Below, piece after piece: positions 37,057 through 48,462 of a stretch of DNA of 64,000 nucleotides. The DNA comes from Halomonas sp. Bachu 37. GTDB taxonomy: Bacteria; Pseudomonadota; Gammaproteobacteria; Pseudomonadales; Halomonadaceae. Positions within the stretch are counted from its first letter, which is position 1. Each line of letters starts with the position of its first letter. The stretch spans positions 930,001 to 994,000 of the forward strand of contig NZ_CP137552.1 in NCBI RefSeq assembly GCF_039691755.1, read 5' to 3'. Made by a program: the position numbers and the translations under genes. The notes below the pieces were generated by a model. That model was not told the DNA's origin, searched no databases, and saw only the letters and a program-made list of their open reading frames with translations.

Positions 37057-38145
37057 ATGTCTACAAGAATTAGGGAGTACGATGCGATGGCGCCTGGTTC
37101 ACGCCGCTTGACATGGTTGTTGCGATTGTCCCTTGTGGGAACCGTTTTCACCGCCTTGGTAATGCTGGTGGGGGCCTGGACACGTCTTGTCGATGCCGGC
37201 CTCGGCTGCCCCGATTGGCCCGGCTGCTATGGTCAGTTGGTGGTTCCGGGCAGTGACAATGCCTCCCTGGCGTATCCTGACTCGCCACTGGAACCCGTCA
37301 AGGCCTGGGTGGAAATGGTGCATCGCTATATCGCCAGTCTGCTTGGGCTCCTGGTGATCGGAATCGTCCTGCTGGGACGGCAATCAAGGCGCGATTCGGG
37401 TTATCCGTGGAAGCTATCCCTGGCGTTGCTCGGGGTGATTATCCTGCAAGGTGCGTTTGGCGCTTTTACCGTCACGCTGAGGCTCTGGCCACAGGTGGTG
37501 ACGCTGCATTTGCTGGGAGGGTTGTCGGTACTTTCGCTCTTTCTCTGGTTGCACCTGCGGTTGAAGCGCTACGCATCCGGCGGAGATGGCTCGCCACGGC
37601 GTCCCAGCGTCGGGTGGGGACTTGCCGCGCTTGTCCTGGTTCTGCAATTGGCTCTGGGTGGTTGGGTAACGAGCAATTATGCTGGGCTCGCCTGCCAAGG
37701 TTTTCCCACCTGCAATTCCGAGTGGTTACCTGCGATGGACTGGAGTGAAGGTTTCCATCTAACCCAGACCGTGGGTCCTAATTATTTGCACGGTAAATTG
37801 CACGCAGAGGCCCGCACCACCATTCATTTCACTCACCGATTGGTGGCGCTAGTGCTAGGTGTGGTCCTGCTGGGGCTGGTACTGCGATATCGACAATCTC
37901 GAGTGCTACGTCCCTATTTGGCGTCGGTGCTGTTGGTTTATGCTGCTCAGGCCGCGATTGGCATTGCCAACGTTTTGCTTTGGCTGCCTTTATGGTTAGC
38001 CTTACTGCACACCGCCGGCGCCATGCTGTTGGCTATCAGCCTGTTGCTGGCGTTCTGGCGATGGCGATACGAGGAAGCCCCAAACAGTGTGCCGAACAAG
38101 CATGGCTTACCACAAGGCATTTCCCATGAAGCCATACAGGGGTAG
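37057..38145 (+). CDS. ctaA: Heme A synthase
   Basis: COX15/CtaA converts heme O to heme A. The 362-residue protein has eight membrane helices and family motifs: LVDAGLGCPDWPGCYGQL, HRYIASLLGLLVIG, ACQGFPTCN and a second His pair in TTIHFTHRLVALVLG. The two Cys pairs are as in the family. Start at 37057 is weakly supported; ATG 37087 with GGGAG upstream is an alternative. Confidence 0.94.
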   Translation: MSTRIREYDAMAPGSRRLTWLLRLSLVGTVFTALVMLVGAWTRLVDAGLGCPDWPGCYGQLVVPGSDNASLAYPDSPLEPVKAWVEMVHRYIASLLGLLVIGIVLLGRQSRRDSGYPWKLSLALLGVIILQGAFGAFTVTLRLWPQVVTLHLLGGLSVLSLFLWLHLRLKRYASGGDGSPRRPSVGWGLAALVLVLQLALGGWVTSNYAGLACQGFPTCNSEWLPAMDWSEGFHLTQTVGPNYLHGKLHAEARTTIHFTHRLVALVLGVVLLGLVLRYRQSRVLRPYLASVLLVYAAQAAIGIANVLLWLPLWLALLHTAGAMLLAISLLLAFWRWRYEEAPNSVPNKHGLPQGISHEAIQG

Positions 38146-38229
38146 CAATTAGCCTTGCCTAATAATATTTTGTGACTATATTTCAGGGTTTTAACATAAG
38201 GCCAAGTATTCAGGGGAAGGAGACGGCCC

Positions 38230-39153
38230 ATGCGTAATGCAGTGATAACGCAGCAACAGTCCACGCCATTGTTCTGCAGTTGGAGCTGGCGTGACTTGCT
38301 GGGGCTATGCAAGCTTCGTGTAGTGGCAGTCATGCTGGTTTGCTCCCTGGTGGGGATGGCTCTCGCCACTAGCGGCATTCCCGATCCTGTAAAAGTGATA
38401 TTCGGCTTGGCGGGCATCGGGCTGGTCGCCAGTGGGGCGGCGGCATTCAATCATGTGGTCGACCGTCGCCTGGATGCCTTGATGGCCCGTACCGCAAAAC
38501 GACCGGTTGCCAGTAGAAGGTTGCCGGTAGGCATCGCTCTGGCCTGGGCGAGCCTGCTTTCGCTTGCGGGTGTGTCATTGCTGGCTTGGCAGGTCAATGC
38601 ACTGACGGCCATTCTCACCTTCGCTTCTTTGGTGGGTTATGCCTTGATTTATACGGCGTTTCTCAAGCGAACTACGCCGCAGAACATAGTCATCGGTGGA
38701 GTGGCGGGTGCCGCTCCTCCGCTTCTGGGGTGGACGGCGATTACCGGTCAAGTAGGGGCGGATGCCGTGCTGCTGGTACTGATCATCTTTGCCTGGACTC
38801 CGCCTCATTTCTGGGCTCTGGCCATTCACAAATGCGATGACTATGCTCGCGCTGGTATTCCCATGCTGCCGGTAACTCACGGAATAGCCTTTACGCGGCT
38901 CCAAGTGTGGCTCTATGGCTGGCTGACGGTAGGAGCGACATTGCTGCCTTTCGTCATCGGAATGAGTGGGGCGATATATCTGGTGGGGGTGATGTTGCTT
39001 AATATCCGTTTCATGTATTGGAACTGGAAAGTGTGGCGAGGCCATGATCCTCAAGCCCCGCTGGCTGCCTTCTGGTTCTCGATTCGGTACTTGCTGGGCG
39101 TATTCGGGGTACTCTTACTGGATCACTATGCCGCTTCATGGAGCTGGTATTGA
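38230..39153 (+). CDS. ctaB: Protoheme IX farnesyltransferase (heme O synthase)
   Basis: It adds a farnesyl group to heme b, the step before ctaA. The 307-residue UbiA-type protein has nine hydrophobic helices and the prenyl-binding NHVVDRRLDALMARTAKRP (about 77-95) plus AWTPPHFWALAIHKCDDYARAGIPMLP. Ribosome binding site AAGGAGACGGCCC. Confidence 0.96.
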   Translation: MRNAVITQQQSTPLFCSWSWRDLLGLCKLRVVAVMLVCSLVGMALATSGIPDPVKVIFGLAGIGLVASGAAAFNHVVDRRLDALMARTAKRPVASRRLPVGIALAWASLLSLAGVSLLAWQVNALTAILTFASLVGYALIYTAFLKRTTPQNIVIGGVAGAAPPLLGWTAITGQVGADAVLLVLIIFAWTPPHFWALAIHKCDDYARAGIPMLPVTHGIAFTRLQVWLYGWLTVGATLLPFVIGMSGAIYLVGVMLLNIRFMYWNWKVWRGHDPQAPLAAFWFSIRYLLGVFGVLLLDHYAASWSWY

Positions 39154-39262
39154 TCAAAAGTTCAGCGTTAGGCGCGGTATCGTTTACCTCCCTTGGGCGG
39201 GGATGCTGTGGGGTGTAGAATTATCCTTTAATGATTCCATGCACGGACTCCCGAGGTAATTC

Positions 39263-39739
39263 ATGAATACGCTGGGCGCGGTTATCCTGTTAGGGATAGG
39301 ATTGGTCGTTGTGGCGGGGTTGGCTGCCTATGCGCTTAACTTGCGCAAGGAAGTTAGCAGGCGTGAACGTCAGCGTGAGGCAGAGGAGCGCAGGGCGCGT
39401 GAAAATAGCCTGGAAAACCTGGACCTGGTGGTGGCGGCTATGCTACAGCATCAAGTCGACATCACCGAAGGAGCCTGGCGCTGCAAGGTGCTGCTGGAAA
39501 TAATCGATGCGGAACTGGCAAAAGAAACGGCTTTTCAAGCCTTCGGTGAAATGTATGCTCGAACCCGGCATCTCAAGACCCATTCAGCACGGCAGGAACT
39601 CACCCCTAGAGAGCGCATGAAACAAGACAAGGAGCGCCTTGCCATCGAAGGCGAGATGCGCGCAGAGGTTATGGCCGCCGCTGCAGCAGTAATGGAATGG
39701 CGTGGCCAGCGGCAGGATTTGGCTCGAGAAGCCCGTTAA
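39263..39739 (+). CDS. DUF2489 family protein
   Basis: The 158-residue protein has an N-terminal TM helix (AVILLGIGLVVVAGLAAYAL) and a long charged helical region (KEVSRRERQREAEERRARE), then LVVAAMLQHQVDITEGAWRCKVLLE, which is characteristic for DUF2489. Role unknown. Confidence 0.8.
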   Translation: MNTLGAVILLGIGLVVVAGLAAYALNLRKEVSRRERQREAEERRARENSLENLDLVVAAMLQHQVDITEGAWRCKVLLEIIDAELAKETAFQAFGEMYARTRHLKTHSARQELTPRERMKQDKERLAIEGEMRAEVMAAAAAVMEWRGQRQDLAREAR

Positions 39740-39778
39740 ATTTCTGTAGAGTAGAAATTGTCGTAAGCGGTCGCTTTT

Positions 39779-39808
39779 TTTACTGCTTACAAATATGTTT
39801 GCTATGCT
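39779..39808 (+). promoter_or_regulatory. Putative sigma70 promoter of the OmpA-like gene
   Basis: TTTACT at 39779 and TATGCT at 39803 are separated by 18 bp and lie about 220 bp upstream of the OmpA-like gene. The long leader in between could affect translation. Only a motif match. Confidence 0.4.
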
Positions 39809-40030
39809 ACGTAGCGTAGGCGTTTTCTCTAGTTATCAACTAGTTTGGGCGCCGAGGGATGAAAATCTCAAGAGAAAACAATTCTTGTTTGAGTCATTAC
39901 TTCCCTTGGAATAAGTGAGTTGAAAAAAATGAAAGAGTTCCTGATGAATGGACTCGATCATCAAAAGGCACTGGATGGCCCTGACTCTCCTGTCGGTCAT
40001 GTCAGCATTAATATCAAGAAGGAGTCTTGC

Positions 40031-40903
40031 ATGAAAAAATCAACGACTGGCTTATTGCTTGGTTCTGCTCTGGTTGTAGGTCTTTCGGGCTGCGCATCCT
40101 CGGCACAACAGTCTTCTCAAGGATCGGCAGGCGCAAGCAGCGATCGCAGCTGGTACCAGCATCCGGCCGTCTGCGGCCTGGCGGGAAGTGTGATCGGCGG
40201 TAGCCTCGGCTATGCCACCAGCGGTCAATCCGATGAAGAGCGCAACACGGCGGTAGGCGCTACCGCAGGCGCTGCAATCGGGGGCCTGCTGTGTGCCGAT
40301 CGTACACCCGAGCCGGTAGAAGCGCAGTGCCCCAGCTACGGTGAAGTGCCGGCGGGTGTTGCCGTCGATGCCGAAGGCTGCCCGCTCGATTCCGACAATG
40401 ATGGCGTGCCGGACTATCGCGACCAGTGCCCCGGTACCCCGGCAGGTGTGGAAGTGAATGCCCAAGGCTGCCCGCTGGATTCCGATAACGACGGCGTGCC
40501 GGACTACCGTGATCAGTGCCCCAACACGCCTGCAGGCGCGGAAGTCAACGCCCTGGGTTGTGAAGAAGGTGTCGTGCTGGAAAACGTGAATTTCGAATTC
40601 GATTCTGCCCAGTTGACGCTTAATGCACGTGAAGTACTTGATGATGTCGCTGAGCGCCTGGCTAACAATCCCGGTGTACGTGTACGTATCGAAGGGCACA
40701 CCGACGCCGTGGGTTCCGATCAGTACAACAAGGACCTGTCGCAGCGTCGTGCCGAGTCTGTGGTGAGCTATATGGCTCAGCGTGGTATCAGCTCGGATCG
40801 CATGATGGCGGTCGGTTATGGTGAAGAGCAACCAATTGCCACCAACGAGACCGATGCGGGCCGTGCACAGAATCGTCGTGTTGAACTCGACGAATGGAAC
40901 TAA
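40031..40903 (+). CDS. OmpA-family lipoprotein with thrombospondin type 3 repeats
   Basis: The ATG has AGAAGGAGTCTTGC upstream. The lipoprotein signal ends LVVGLSGC-ASS. A glycine-zipper segment follows (LAGSVIGGSLGYATSG, AVGATAGAAIGGLLC), then two Ca2+-binding type 3 repeats with DSDNDGVPDYRDQCP (30-residue period, also nearly repeated in DNA), and an OmpA C-terminal peptidoglycan-binding domain (VNFEFDSAQLT, VRIEGHTDAVGSDQYNKDLSQRRAESV, QNRRVEL). It anchors the outer membrane to the cell wall. In-frame codons from 39920 are not used because of the signal peptide. Confidence 0.93.
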   Translation: MKKSTTGLLLGSALVVGLSGCASSAQQSSQGSAGASSDRSWYQHPAVCGLAGSVIGGSLGYATSGQSDEERNTAVGATAGAAIGGLLCADRTPEPVEAQCPSYGEVPAGVAVDAEGCPLDSDNDGVPDYRDQCPGTPAGVEVNAQGCPLDSDNDGVPDYRDQCPNTPAGAEVNALGCEEGVVLENVNFEFDSAQLTLNAREVLDDVAERLANNPGVRVRIEGHTDAVGSDQYNKDLSQRRAESVVSYMAQRGISSDRMMAVGYGEEQPIATNETDAGRAQNRRVELDEWN

Positions 40904-40950
40904 AGCAATACCGCGTTTAGCCTGGTGATTTGCCAGGTGTGACGTATCAA

Positions 40951-40977
40951 CGGGAGGCCATGGGCCTCCCGTTTCAT
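40951..40977 (+). terminator. Terminator after the OmpA-like gene
   Basis: CGGGAGGCC and GGCCTCCCG form a perfect stem around AT, followed by TTTCATT, 48 bp past the stop codon. Confidence 0.75.
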
Positions 40978-41150
40978 TGTTGAAGCAGGCCAGCAGAAAG
41001 GCTCAGGGGTTGGTCGTATAGTTGACTCTTCTGCCTTTCGTTCAGTTCTGCTAGGCTAGCCGCCTCATGTAGTTCTCGACTTACCCTGACCATTGATAGC
41101 GAAATGTGATCCTTGGTATGGATCACCACTGCGCTCAAGGAATTATCTGA

Positions 41151-43073
41151 ATGCCCATCGTGACACTGCCTGACGGCAGCCAAAGAACATTCGAAGAACC
41201 GCTTTCCATCATGCAACTTGCGCATTCCATTGGCCCTGGTTTGGCCAAGGCCTGCGTGGCGGGCAAGATAGATGGCACCTTGGTGGATGCGGCGGATATC
41301 ATCGAGCATGACTCCGAGATCGCTATTATTACTGCACGTGATGAAGAGGGGCTGGAAATCATTCGTCACTCGTGCGCGCACTTGCTGGGGCACGCGGTCA
41401 AGCAGTTGTTCCCCGAAGCGAAAATGGCCATTGGCCCTGTCATTGACGACGGCTTTTACTACGATATTGATTTTGGTCGCTCCATTTCCTCAGAGGAACT
41501 GGAAACGATCGAGAAGCGCATGAAGTTGTTGATCGAGCGGGAATACGAAGTAATCCGCGAATATGTCGATCGGGACAAGGCCATGCTCACTTTCCTGCAC
41601 CGAGATGAGCCGTACAAGCAGGAAATTGTGCGCGAGCTTCCCGATGGCGCCACGATCCGGCTTTATCACCATGAAGAGTACACCGACATGTGCCGGGGGC
41701 CTCATGTGCCCAATACTCGTCATCTGAAGGCGTTCAAGCTGACCAAGCTGGCCGGCGCCTACTGGCGCGGCGATGCAGCGAACACCATGCTTACCCGGGT
41801 ATACGGTACCGCCTGGGGTGACAAGAAGCAGCTCAAGGCTTACCTGCAGCGTCTGGAAGAAGCGGAAAAGCGCGACCACCGTAAACTGGCACGCAAGATG
41901 GATCTCTTCCATCTGCAGGAAGAAGCGCCGGGGATGGTGTTCTGGCATCCCAATGGCTGGACGATGTACCAAGCGCTTGAACAGTACATGCGCCGGGTGC
42001 AGATCGAACATGGTTATCAGGAAATCCGCACACCTCAGGTGGTCGATCTTTCCTTGTGGAAGAAATCGGGTCACTGGGGCCATTACAGTGAACTGATGTT
42101 CACCACCGAGTCGGAAAAGCGTGAATACGCCGTCAAGCCCATGAATTGCCCGTGCCATGTGCAGGTGTTCAATCAAGGCTTGAAAAGCTACCGTGACTTG
42201 CCGCTACGCCTGGCCGAATTCGGTAGCTGTCATCGCAATGAACCTTCGGGCTCGTTGCATGGTCTGATGCGAGTTCGTGGATTTACGCAGGACGACGCTC
42301 ATATCTTCTGTACCGAGGGCCAGATCCAGAAGGAAGCGGAAGCCTTTATCGCCTTGACGCTGCAAGTCTACAAGGAACTGGGGTTCGAAGAAGTCGAGCT
42401 CAAGCTATCCACTCGCCCTGAAGACTTTCTCGGTGAGGCGGAGCTGTGGGATCGCGCCGAGCAAGGGCTGGAGGCTGCGCTTGATTCCACGGGGCTTGAG
42501 TGGGAGCTTCAGCCGGGCGAAGGGGCCTTTTATGGGCCTAAAATCGAATTTGCTTTGCGGGATTGTCTCAATCGTGTCTGGCAGTGTGGTACTCTACAAC
42601 TCGATTTCAACTTGCCGGGCAGGTTGGGAGCTCAGTTTGTCGATGAAGATGGCAGCCGAAAGATGCCGGTTATGCTGCACCGAGCGATTCTAGGCTCCTT
42701 CGAGCGCTTCCTGGGTATACTGATTGAGCACTATGCGGGAGCCATGCCACTATGGCTCGCTCCGCAGCAAGCCGTGGTCATGACGATTACCGATGCCCAG
42801 CGAGATTATGCTCTTGCGTTAGAGCAACGCTTGCAGAAAAATGGGTTACGGGTCAAGGCGGACTTGAGGAACGAGAAGATCGGCTTTAAAATCCGTGAAC
42901 ATACGTTGCAAAAAGTTCCCTATCTTCTGGTGGTAGGAGATAAGGAAGTCGATGCTGACTCAGTGGCCGTGCGTACGCGCACCGGCGAAAATCTCGGCAC
43001 AATGACGATTGATGAGTTTGTTCAACGCATTGATGCAGAACGAGCTGCTCTAACAACATCGTCAATTGCCTAA
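41151..43073 (+). CDS. thrS: Threonyl-tRNA synthetase
   Basis: The enzyme charges tRNA-Thr. The 640-residue protein has an N-terminal TGS domain (1-62), the editing domain with [16 protein letters not shown] (about 72-90) and [11 protein letters not shown], and a class II core with the zinc Cys in [10 protein letters not shown], motif 2 [15 protein letters not shown] and motif 3 [19 protein letters not shown]. The C-terminal anticodon-binding domain follows. It heads the translation operon to ihfA. Ribosome binding site AAGGAATTATCTGA. Confidence 0.98.
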   Translation: MPIVTLPDGSQRTFEEPLSIMQLAHSIGPGLAKACVAGKIDGTLVDAADIIEHDSEIAIITARDEEGLEIIRHSCAHLLGHAVKQLFPEAKMAIGPVIDDGFYYDIDFGRSISSEELETIEKRMKLLIEREYEVIREYVDRDKAMLTFLHRDEPYKQEIVRELPDGATIRLYHHEEYTDMCRGPHVPNTRHLKAFKLTKLAGAYWRGDAANTMLTRVYGTAWGDKKQLKAYLQRLEEAEKRDHRKLARKMDLFHLQEEAPGMVFWHPNGWTMYQALEQYMRRVQIEHGYQEIRTPQVVDLSLWKKSGHWGHYSELMFTTESEKREYAVKPMNCPCHVQVFNQGLKSYRDLPLRLAEFGSCHRNEPSGSLHGLMRVRGFTQDDAHIFCTEGQIQKEAEAFIALTLQVYKELGFEEVELKLSTRPEDFLGEAELWDRAEQGLEAALDSTGLEWELQPGEGAFYGPKIEFALRDCLNRVWQCGTLQLDFNLPGRLGAQFVDEDGSRKMPVMLHRAILGSFERFLGILIEHYAGAMPLWLAPQQAVVMTITDAQRDYALALEQRLQKNGLRVKADLRNEKIGFKIREHTLQKVPYLLVVGDKEVDADSVAVRTRTGENLGTMTIDEFVQRIDAERAALTTSSIA

Positions 43074-43085
43074 GGAGACGGAACG

Positions 43086-43625
43086 ATCAAGCGAAGCAAC
43101 CAGCGTGGGCGTCCCCAAGAAAAACGCCCCCCAATGAACGAGCGAATTACCGACGAAGAAGTCCGCCTGATCGATAGCGACGGCGAACAGCTAGGCATTG
43201 TAGCGACCAGCGAAGCGCTGGAACGTGCCGAGAGCGCCGGTATGGATCTTGTGCAGATTTCCAACGCCGATCCAATTGTTTGCAAGATCATGGATTACGG
43301 CAAATTCGTCTTCGAGCAGAAGAAGCAGAAAGCTGCTCAGAAGAAGAAGCAGAAGCAAATCCAGGTCAAGGAAGTCAAATTCCGGCCTGGCACCGATGAA
43401 GGCGATTATCAGGTCAAGCTTAAAAACCTGACGCGCTTTCTTGAAGGTGGTGACAAAGGCAAGGTCACGTTGCGCTTTCGAGGTCGTGAAATGGCACACC
43501 AGGATATCGGCCGTCGGCTGATGGAACGGATTGCCTCCGACCTGGAAGAGATCGGTGCGGTGGAATCCTTCCCCAAGATGGAAGGCCGCCAGATGGTCAT
43601 GATTCTTGCCCCCAAGAAGAAGTGA
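43086..43625 (+). CDS. infC: Translation initiation factor IF-3, AUC start
   Basis: IF-3 checks start-codon pairing on the 30S subunit. The ATC at 43086 has AAGGAGACGGAACG upstream, which overlaps the thrS stop. It leads in frame through [21 protein letters not shown] into the IF-3 N domain. The first ATG (43134) lacks a ribosome binding site. The N domain ([31 protein letters not shown]), lysine-rich linker and C domain ([27 protein letters not shown]) are complete, 179 residues. Rare starts allow IF-3 to repress its own mRNA, as known in E. coli (AUU). Confidence 0.95.
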   Translation: MKRSNQRGRPQEKRPPMNERITDEEVRLIDSDGEQLGIVATSEALERAESAGMDLVQISNADPIVCKIMDYGKFVFEQKKQKAAQKKKQKQIQVKEVKFRPGTDEGDYQVKLKNLTRFLEGGDKGKVTLRFRGREMAHQDIGRRLMERIASDLEEIGAVESFPKMEGRQMVMILAPKKK

Positions 43626-43708
43626 TTCAGCGGCGTTTTCAACGGACCTCCGCCATGGCGGGGGTCGGCCCTGGGTTTTCTTAAAAAATCTCGAGCGGAG
43701 ATATTCTC

Positions 43709-43903
43709 ATGCCGAAAATCAAGAGTAACAGCGGCGCTGCGAAGCGTTTCAAGAAGACAGCGAACGGCTTCAAGCACAAGCAGTCTTTCCGTAGCCACAT
43801 TCTGACCAAGAAATCGACCAAGCGTAAGCGTCAGTTGCGCGGTATGAAGCAGATCCACGGTGCCGACAAGGCGCTGATCCAGCGCATGCTGCCGAATCTG
43901 TAA
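43709..43903 (+). CDS. rpmI: 50S ribosomal protein L35
   Basis: The 64-residue basic protein [17 protein letters not shown] ... [16 protein letters not shown] is typical L35. Ribosome binding site GCGGAGATATTCTC. Between infC and rplT as in other gammaproteobacteria, where L20 represses this mRNA. Confidence 0.98.
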   Translation: MPKIKSNSGAAKRFKKTANGFKHKQSFRSHILTKKSTKRKRQLRGMKQIHGADKALIQRMLPNL

Positions 43904-43966
43904 CGCAACGTTATCGTTTTCACTGAAATCCAGATCGGGTTTCAGCCCTAAAGTCAGGAGTGTGTT

Positions 43967-44320
43967 ATGACCCGTGTCAAGCGTGGCGTTGTCGCCCGTC
44001 GTCGTCACAAGAAGATTCTCAAGCAGGCCAAGGGTTACTACGGTGCACGTTCGCGTGTTTTCCGCGTAGCCAAGCAGGCTGTTATCAAGGCCGGCCAGTA
44101 TGCTTACCGTGACCGCCGCAACCGCAAGCGCCAGTTCCGTGCGCTGTGGATCCAGCGTATCAATGCTGGTGCGCGCCTGAACGGCATGTCCTACAGCCGT
44201 TTCGTTGGTGGTTTGAAGAAAGCCGGCATCGAGATCGACCGTAAGGTTCTGGCTGACCTGGCAGTGCACGAGAAAGCGGCTTTTGCTGCTATCGTGGAAA
44301 AAGCCAAGGCTGCCCAGTAA
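43967..44320 (+). CDS. rplT: 50S ribosomal protein L20
   Basis: The 117-residue protein with [21 protein letters not shown] and [21 protein letters not shown] is L20, which nucleates large-subunit assembly and, in relatives, represses infC-rpmI-rplT. A strong terminator follows 75 bp downstream. Confidence 0.98.
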   Translation: MTRVKRGVVARRRHKKILKQAKGYYGARSRVFRVAKQAVIKAGQYAYRDRRNRKRQFRALWIQRINAGARLNGMSYSRFVGGLKKAGIEIDRKVLADLAVHEKAAFAAIVEKAKAAQ

Positions 44321-44394
44321 GGCATAGTTGCTCGGGCACGGTGTGCCGGAGCGATTACAAGTGATATGCCGTGGTCATCTCAAATGACCCATCC

Positions 44395-44428
44395 AGGGGA
44401 AGAGCAGCCGCTCTTCCCCTGTTTTTTT
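44395..44428 (+). terminator. Intrinsic terminator between rplT and pheS
   Basis: AGGGGAAGAG (44395-44404) pairs with CTCTTCCCCT (44411-44420), followed by GTTTTTTT. No Phe-rich leader peptide is visible upstream, so a pheM-like attenuator is not supported. Confidence 0.85.
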
Positions 44429-44491
44429 GTCGTTTATTTGTCATTTTACTTTGCCACCCCTTCGTCGGTCGTTGAACTGGGGATCGCTTAA

Positions 44492-45526
<1,035 letters not shown>

Positions 45527-45552
45527 GCCCGCGGTAGAACACAGGAATCCTC

Positions 45553-47934
45553 ATGAAATTTTCTGAACAATGGCTGCGTGACTGGGTGTCACCGCAGCTG
45601 GAAACTCAAGCCTTGGCGGATCAGATCACCATGGCCGGTCTTGAAATCGATGCCGTGGAGCCGGTCGCGGCTGCGTTCAGTGGCGTCGTGGTAGCGCAAG
45701 TCCTGACCAAGACGCAGCATCCCGACGCCGACAAGCTCAACGTCTGCAGCGTCGACGATGGCAGTGGTGAACCCGTCCAGGTGGTATGCGGTGCGCCTAA
45801 TGTGGACGCCGGCCAACGAGTCGCCTTCGTGCGCGTGGGCGGCGTGCTGCCGGGTGATTTCAAGATCAAGAAAGCCAAACTGCGTGGTGTGGAGTCACGT
45901 GGGATGATCTGTTCGGCTTCGGAGCTGGGCCTGGAGGAAGAAACTTCCGAAGGCATCCTGGTTCTGCCCCAAAGCGCCCCCGTAGGCGAGGATTTCCGCC
46001 GTTTCATGGGGCTGGACGACTATACGCTGGAAGTCGACTTGACTCCTAATCGCGGCGATTGCCTGAGCATCAAGGGCATGGCCCGTGAAGTAGGAGTGCT
46101 CAATCAACTGGACATCAACGAACCGGATACCGGCTCGGTCCCGGCCGTGCATGAGGATATCTTTCCGGCCCGTGTGGAAGAGCCGTCTCGTTGCCCTCGG
46201 TATATCGGCCGCTTGATACGCAATGTAAACGCGACCGCCGCAACTCCGTTGTGGATGGTCGAGCGCCTGCGTCGTAGCGGTGTGCGCTCCATAGACGCCG
46301 TCGTGGATGTCACCAATTACGTCATGCTCGAACTTGGCCAGCCGCTGCATGCCTTTGACCGCGCCCAACTTACCGGCAGCATGATCATTCGCCTGGCCCA
46401 AGAGGGAGAAAAGCTTACCCTTCTGGATGGCCAGGAAATCGCACTGCAGGCGCAAACTCTAGTCATCGCCGACGAGAGTGGCCCGCTGGCCATGGCCGGC
46501 ATCATGGGTGGGGAAAACTCGGGGGTAAGCGCCTCGACCGATACGATTTTCCTGGAATCGGCGTTTTTTACACCGCTGGCGGTGGCAGGGCAAGCTCGCT
46601 CCTATGGTCTCCATACGGATGCTTCGCATCGCTTTGAACGCGGTGTCGACCCACAACTGGCCCCGGTTGCTATCGAGCGGGCAACCCGCTTGTTGCTGGA
46701 TATTTGCGGCGGTGAGCCCGGCCCTCTGGTCGAAGCGGGTAACAGTGATGAGCTGCCGCAGGCAGCACACATCACCTTGCGCGCCGGACGTTTACAGCAG
46801 GCGTTACACAAGGCTCTGCCGACCGAGGAAGTGACCGACATACTCGAGCGCCTGGGATTGCAGGTGACAGAAGGGCAAAGCCGGTGGGATGTGCTTACGC
46901 CCAGCTGGCGTTTCGATCTGGCCATCGAAGAGGACCTCATCGAGGAAGTCGCACGTATCCATGGCTACAATAATCTACCCGTCCGTCGCCCTGCGGCGCG
47001 CCTGGCGCTGCACTCCGCCGATGAAGCCCGCTTGAGCCTCGCACAATTGCGCAGGCAAATGGTCGCCCGGGGTTATCAAGAAGCCGTGACCTACAGTTTC
47101 GTTGCTCCTGAGCTCCAGCAGGTGCTTCTGCCTGAGGCGGTATCTCCTAGATTGGCCAACCCGATTTCAGCGGATCTTTCGGTCATGCGGGCGAGTCTTT
47201 TTCCCGGCCTGATCCGGGCCATGGAACATAACCTCAATCGCCAGCAGACACGTATTCGCTTGTTCGAAAGCGGCCTGGTGTTCAATGGTGAGCTGGATGA
47301 ACTTTCCCAGGTGCCGATGTTGGGGGCGCTGGTGTGCGGTGCTCGTGAAGCCGAAGGATGGGCGGGTGGCCGTGAAAACGTTGACTTCTATGATTTGAAA
47401 GGCGATCTGGAGAGTCTGCTGGCACTGGGTGGGGCGGCGCATGAGTGGCGCTTTGAACCCGGTGACCACTCAGCCTTGCACCCGGGACAGTGCGCTAAGA
47501 TCCTCTATCGTGGAAGCGAGGCCGGTTGGATCGGTACCTTGCATCCGCAAGTGAGAGCCAAGCTGGGCTTGAAAGCGGAGGCGGTACTCTTCGAGGTTCG
47601 CCTGGATGCCCTGAGTGAAGGGCGGGTACCCGCTTTCGAGCCGTTATCGCGTTATCCCGAAGTTCGACGCGATCTGGCGTTTCTGGTCGAAGAGGGGGTG
47701 CCGGTTCAACAGCTTCTGGACGAAGTCGGTTCTCGTGCGGGTGACTGGCTCAAGGAAGCGAAGCTGTTTGACGTCTATGCCGGTAAAGGGGTGGCGCAAG
47801 GGTTCAAGAGTATCGCCCTGGGCTTGACCTGGCAGCATCCATCGCGCACGCTTAATGATGATGAAATCAACCAGTTGGTTGATAATATTGTGACTCATGT
47901 GTGTGCTGAGCTGGATGCGCAGTTACGTAGTTGA
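45553..47934 (+). CDS. pheT: Phenylalanyl-tRNA synthetase beta subunit
   Basis: The 793-residue protein has an N-terminal tRNA-binding OB domain (40-150), the B3/B4 editing domain (about 210-390), the B5 domain and the catalytic-like core, and a C-terminal anticodon-binding FDX-ACB domain (SRYPEVRRDLAFLVEEGVPVQQ). Follows pheS by 26 bp. Confidence 0.98.
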   Translation: MKFSEQWLRDWVSPQLETQALADQITMAGLEIDAVEPVAAAFSGVVVAQVLTKTQHPDADKLNVCSVDDGSGEPVQVVCGAPNVDAGQRVAFVRVGGVLPGDFKIKKAKLRGVESRGMICSASELGLEEETSEGILVLPQSAPVGEDFRRFMGLDDYTLEVDLTPNRGDCLSIKGMAREVGVLNQLDINEPDTGSVPAVHEDIFPARVEEPSRCPRYIGRLIRNVNATAATPLWMVERLRRSGVRSIDAVVDVTNYVMLELGQPLHAFDRAQLTGSMIIRLAQEGEKLTLLDGQEIALQAQTLVIADESGPLAMAGIMGGENSGVSASTDTIFLESAFFTPLAVAGQARSYGLHTDASHRFERGVDPQLAPVAIERATRLLLDICGGEPGPLVEAGNSDELPQAAHITLRAGRLQQALHKALPTEEVTDILERLGLQVTEGQSRWDVLTPSWRFDLAIEEDLIEEVARIHGYNNLPVRRPAARLALHSADEARLSLAQLRRQMVARGYQEAVTYSFVAPELQQVLLPEAVSPRLANPISADLSVMRASLFPGLIRAMEHNLNRQQTRIRLFESGLVFNGELDELSQVPMLGALVCGAREAEGWAGGRENVDFYDLKGDLESLLALGGAAHEWRFEPGDHSALHPGQCAKILYRGSEAGWIGTLHPQVRAKLGLKAEAVLFEVRLDALSEGRVPAFEPLSRYPEVRRDLAFLVEEGVPVQQLLDEVGSRAGDWLKEAKLFDVYAGKGVAQGFKSIALGLTWQHPSRTLNDDEINQLVDNIVTHVCAELDAQLRS

Positions 47935-48038
47935 CCCGGTAACCGAGACCGTAGGCGACAGGCAAAGGCGATGCACGACGACATGTCCTTGACGACATCG
48001 ATCTTGGCGATGCGTTCGCTGCAAGGAGGGTGGCTATA

Positions 48039-48335
48039 ATGGGTGCGTTGACCAAAGCGGAACTGGCGGAACATCTACATAACGAATTGGATTTGTCCAA
48101 GCGTGAGGCCAAAGCCATGGTCGAGGCCTTTTTCGAGGAAATACGGGCCTGCTTGCGCGAGAACGAACAGGTGAAGCTTTCTGGTTTCGGTAATTTCGAT
48201 CTGCGGGACAAGCGTGAACGTCCTGGTAGAAACCCGAAAACGGGAGAGGAAATCCCGATTTCCGCCCGACGTGTCGTCACTTTCCGTCCGGGACAGAAGC
48301 TCAAGCATCAGGTCGAGCGATACACATCTTCATGA
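48039..48335 (+). CDS. ihfA: Integration host factor subunit alpha
   Basis: IHF bends DNA sharply and helps recombination, transcription and IS or integrase action. The 98-residue HU-fold protein has [29 protein letters not shown] and the arm [44 protein letters not shown] 48039 has AAGGAGGGTGGCTATA upstream; a GTG at 48030 lies too near the ribosome binding site. Confidence 0.97.
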   Translation: MGALTKAELAEHLHNELDLSKREAKAMVEAFFEEIRACLRENEQVKLSGFGNFDLRDKRERPGRNPKTGEEIPISARRVVTFRPGQKLKHQVERYTSS

Positions 48336-48415
48336 AGCGGTCTGGTCTTGGTGGAGATACGCCGTATCGCCTTGGCAAGGTTCGAATAGTCGGCCTCAGA
48401 ACGATGTGAAACTGT

Positions 48416-48445
48416 AGGTGCCGTCCCATGGGCGGCACCTTTTTG
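48416..48445. terminator. Terminator between ihfA and the DUF2788 gene
   Basis: AGGTGCCG (48416-48423) pairs with CGGCACCT (48433-48440), followed by TTTTTGC on the plus strand. It ends the thrS-ihfA operon. Confidence 0.8.
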
Positions 48446-48462
48446 CTGGCTTGCGTCTTGCG

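Noticed and set aside
48340..48410. tRNA-like stretch with GGTTCGAAT after ihfA
   Set aside because: Only a T-loop-like motif is present. No matching acceptor, D or anticodon stems can be built on either strand.
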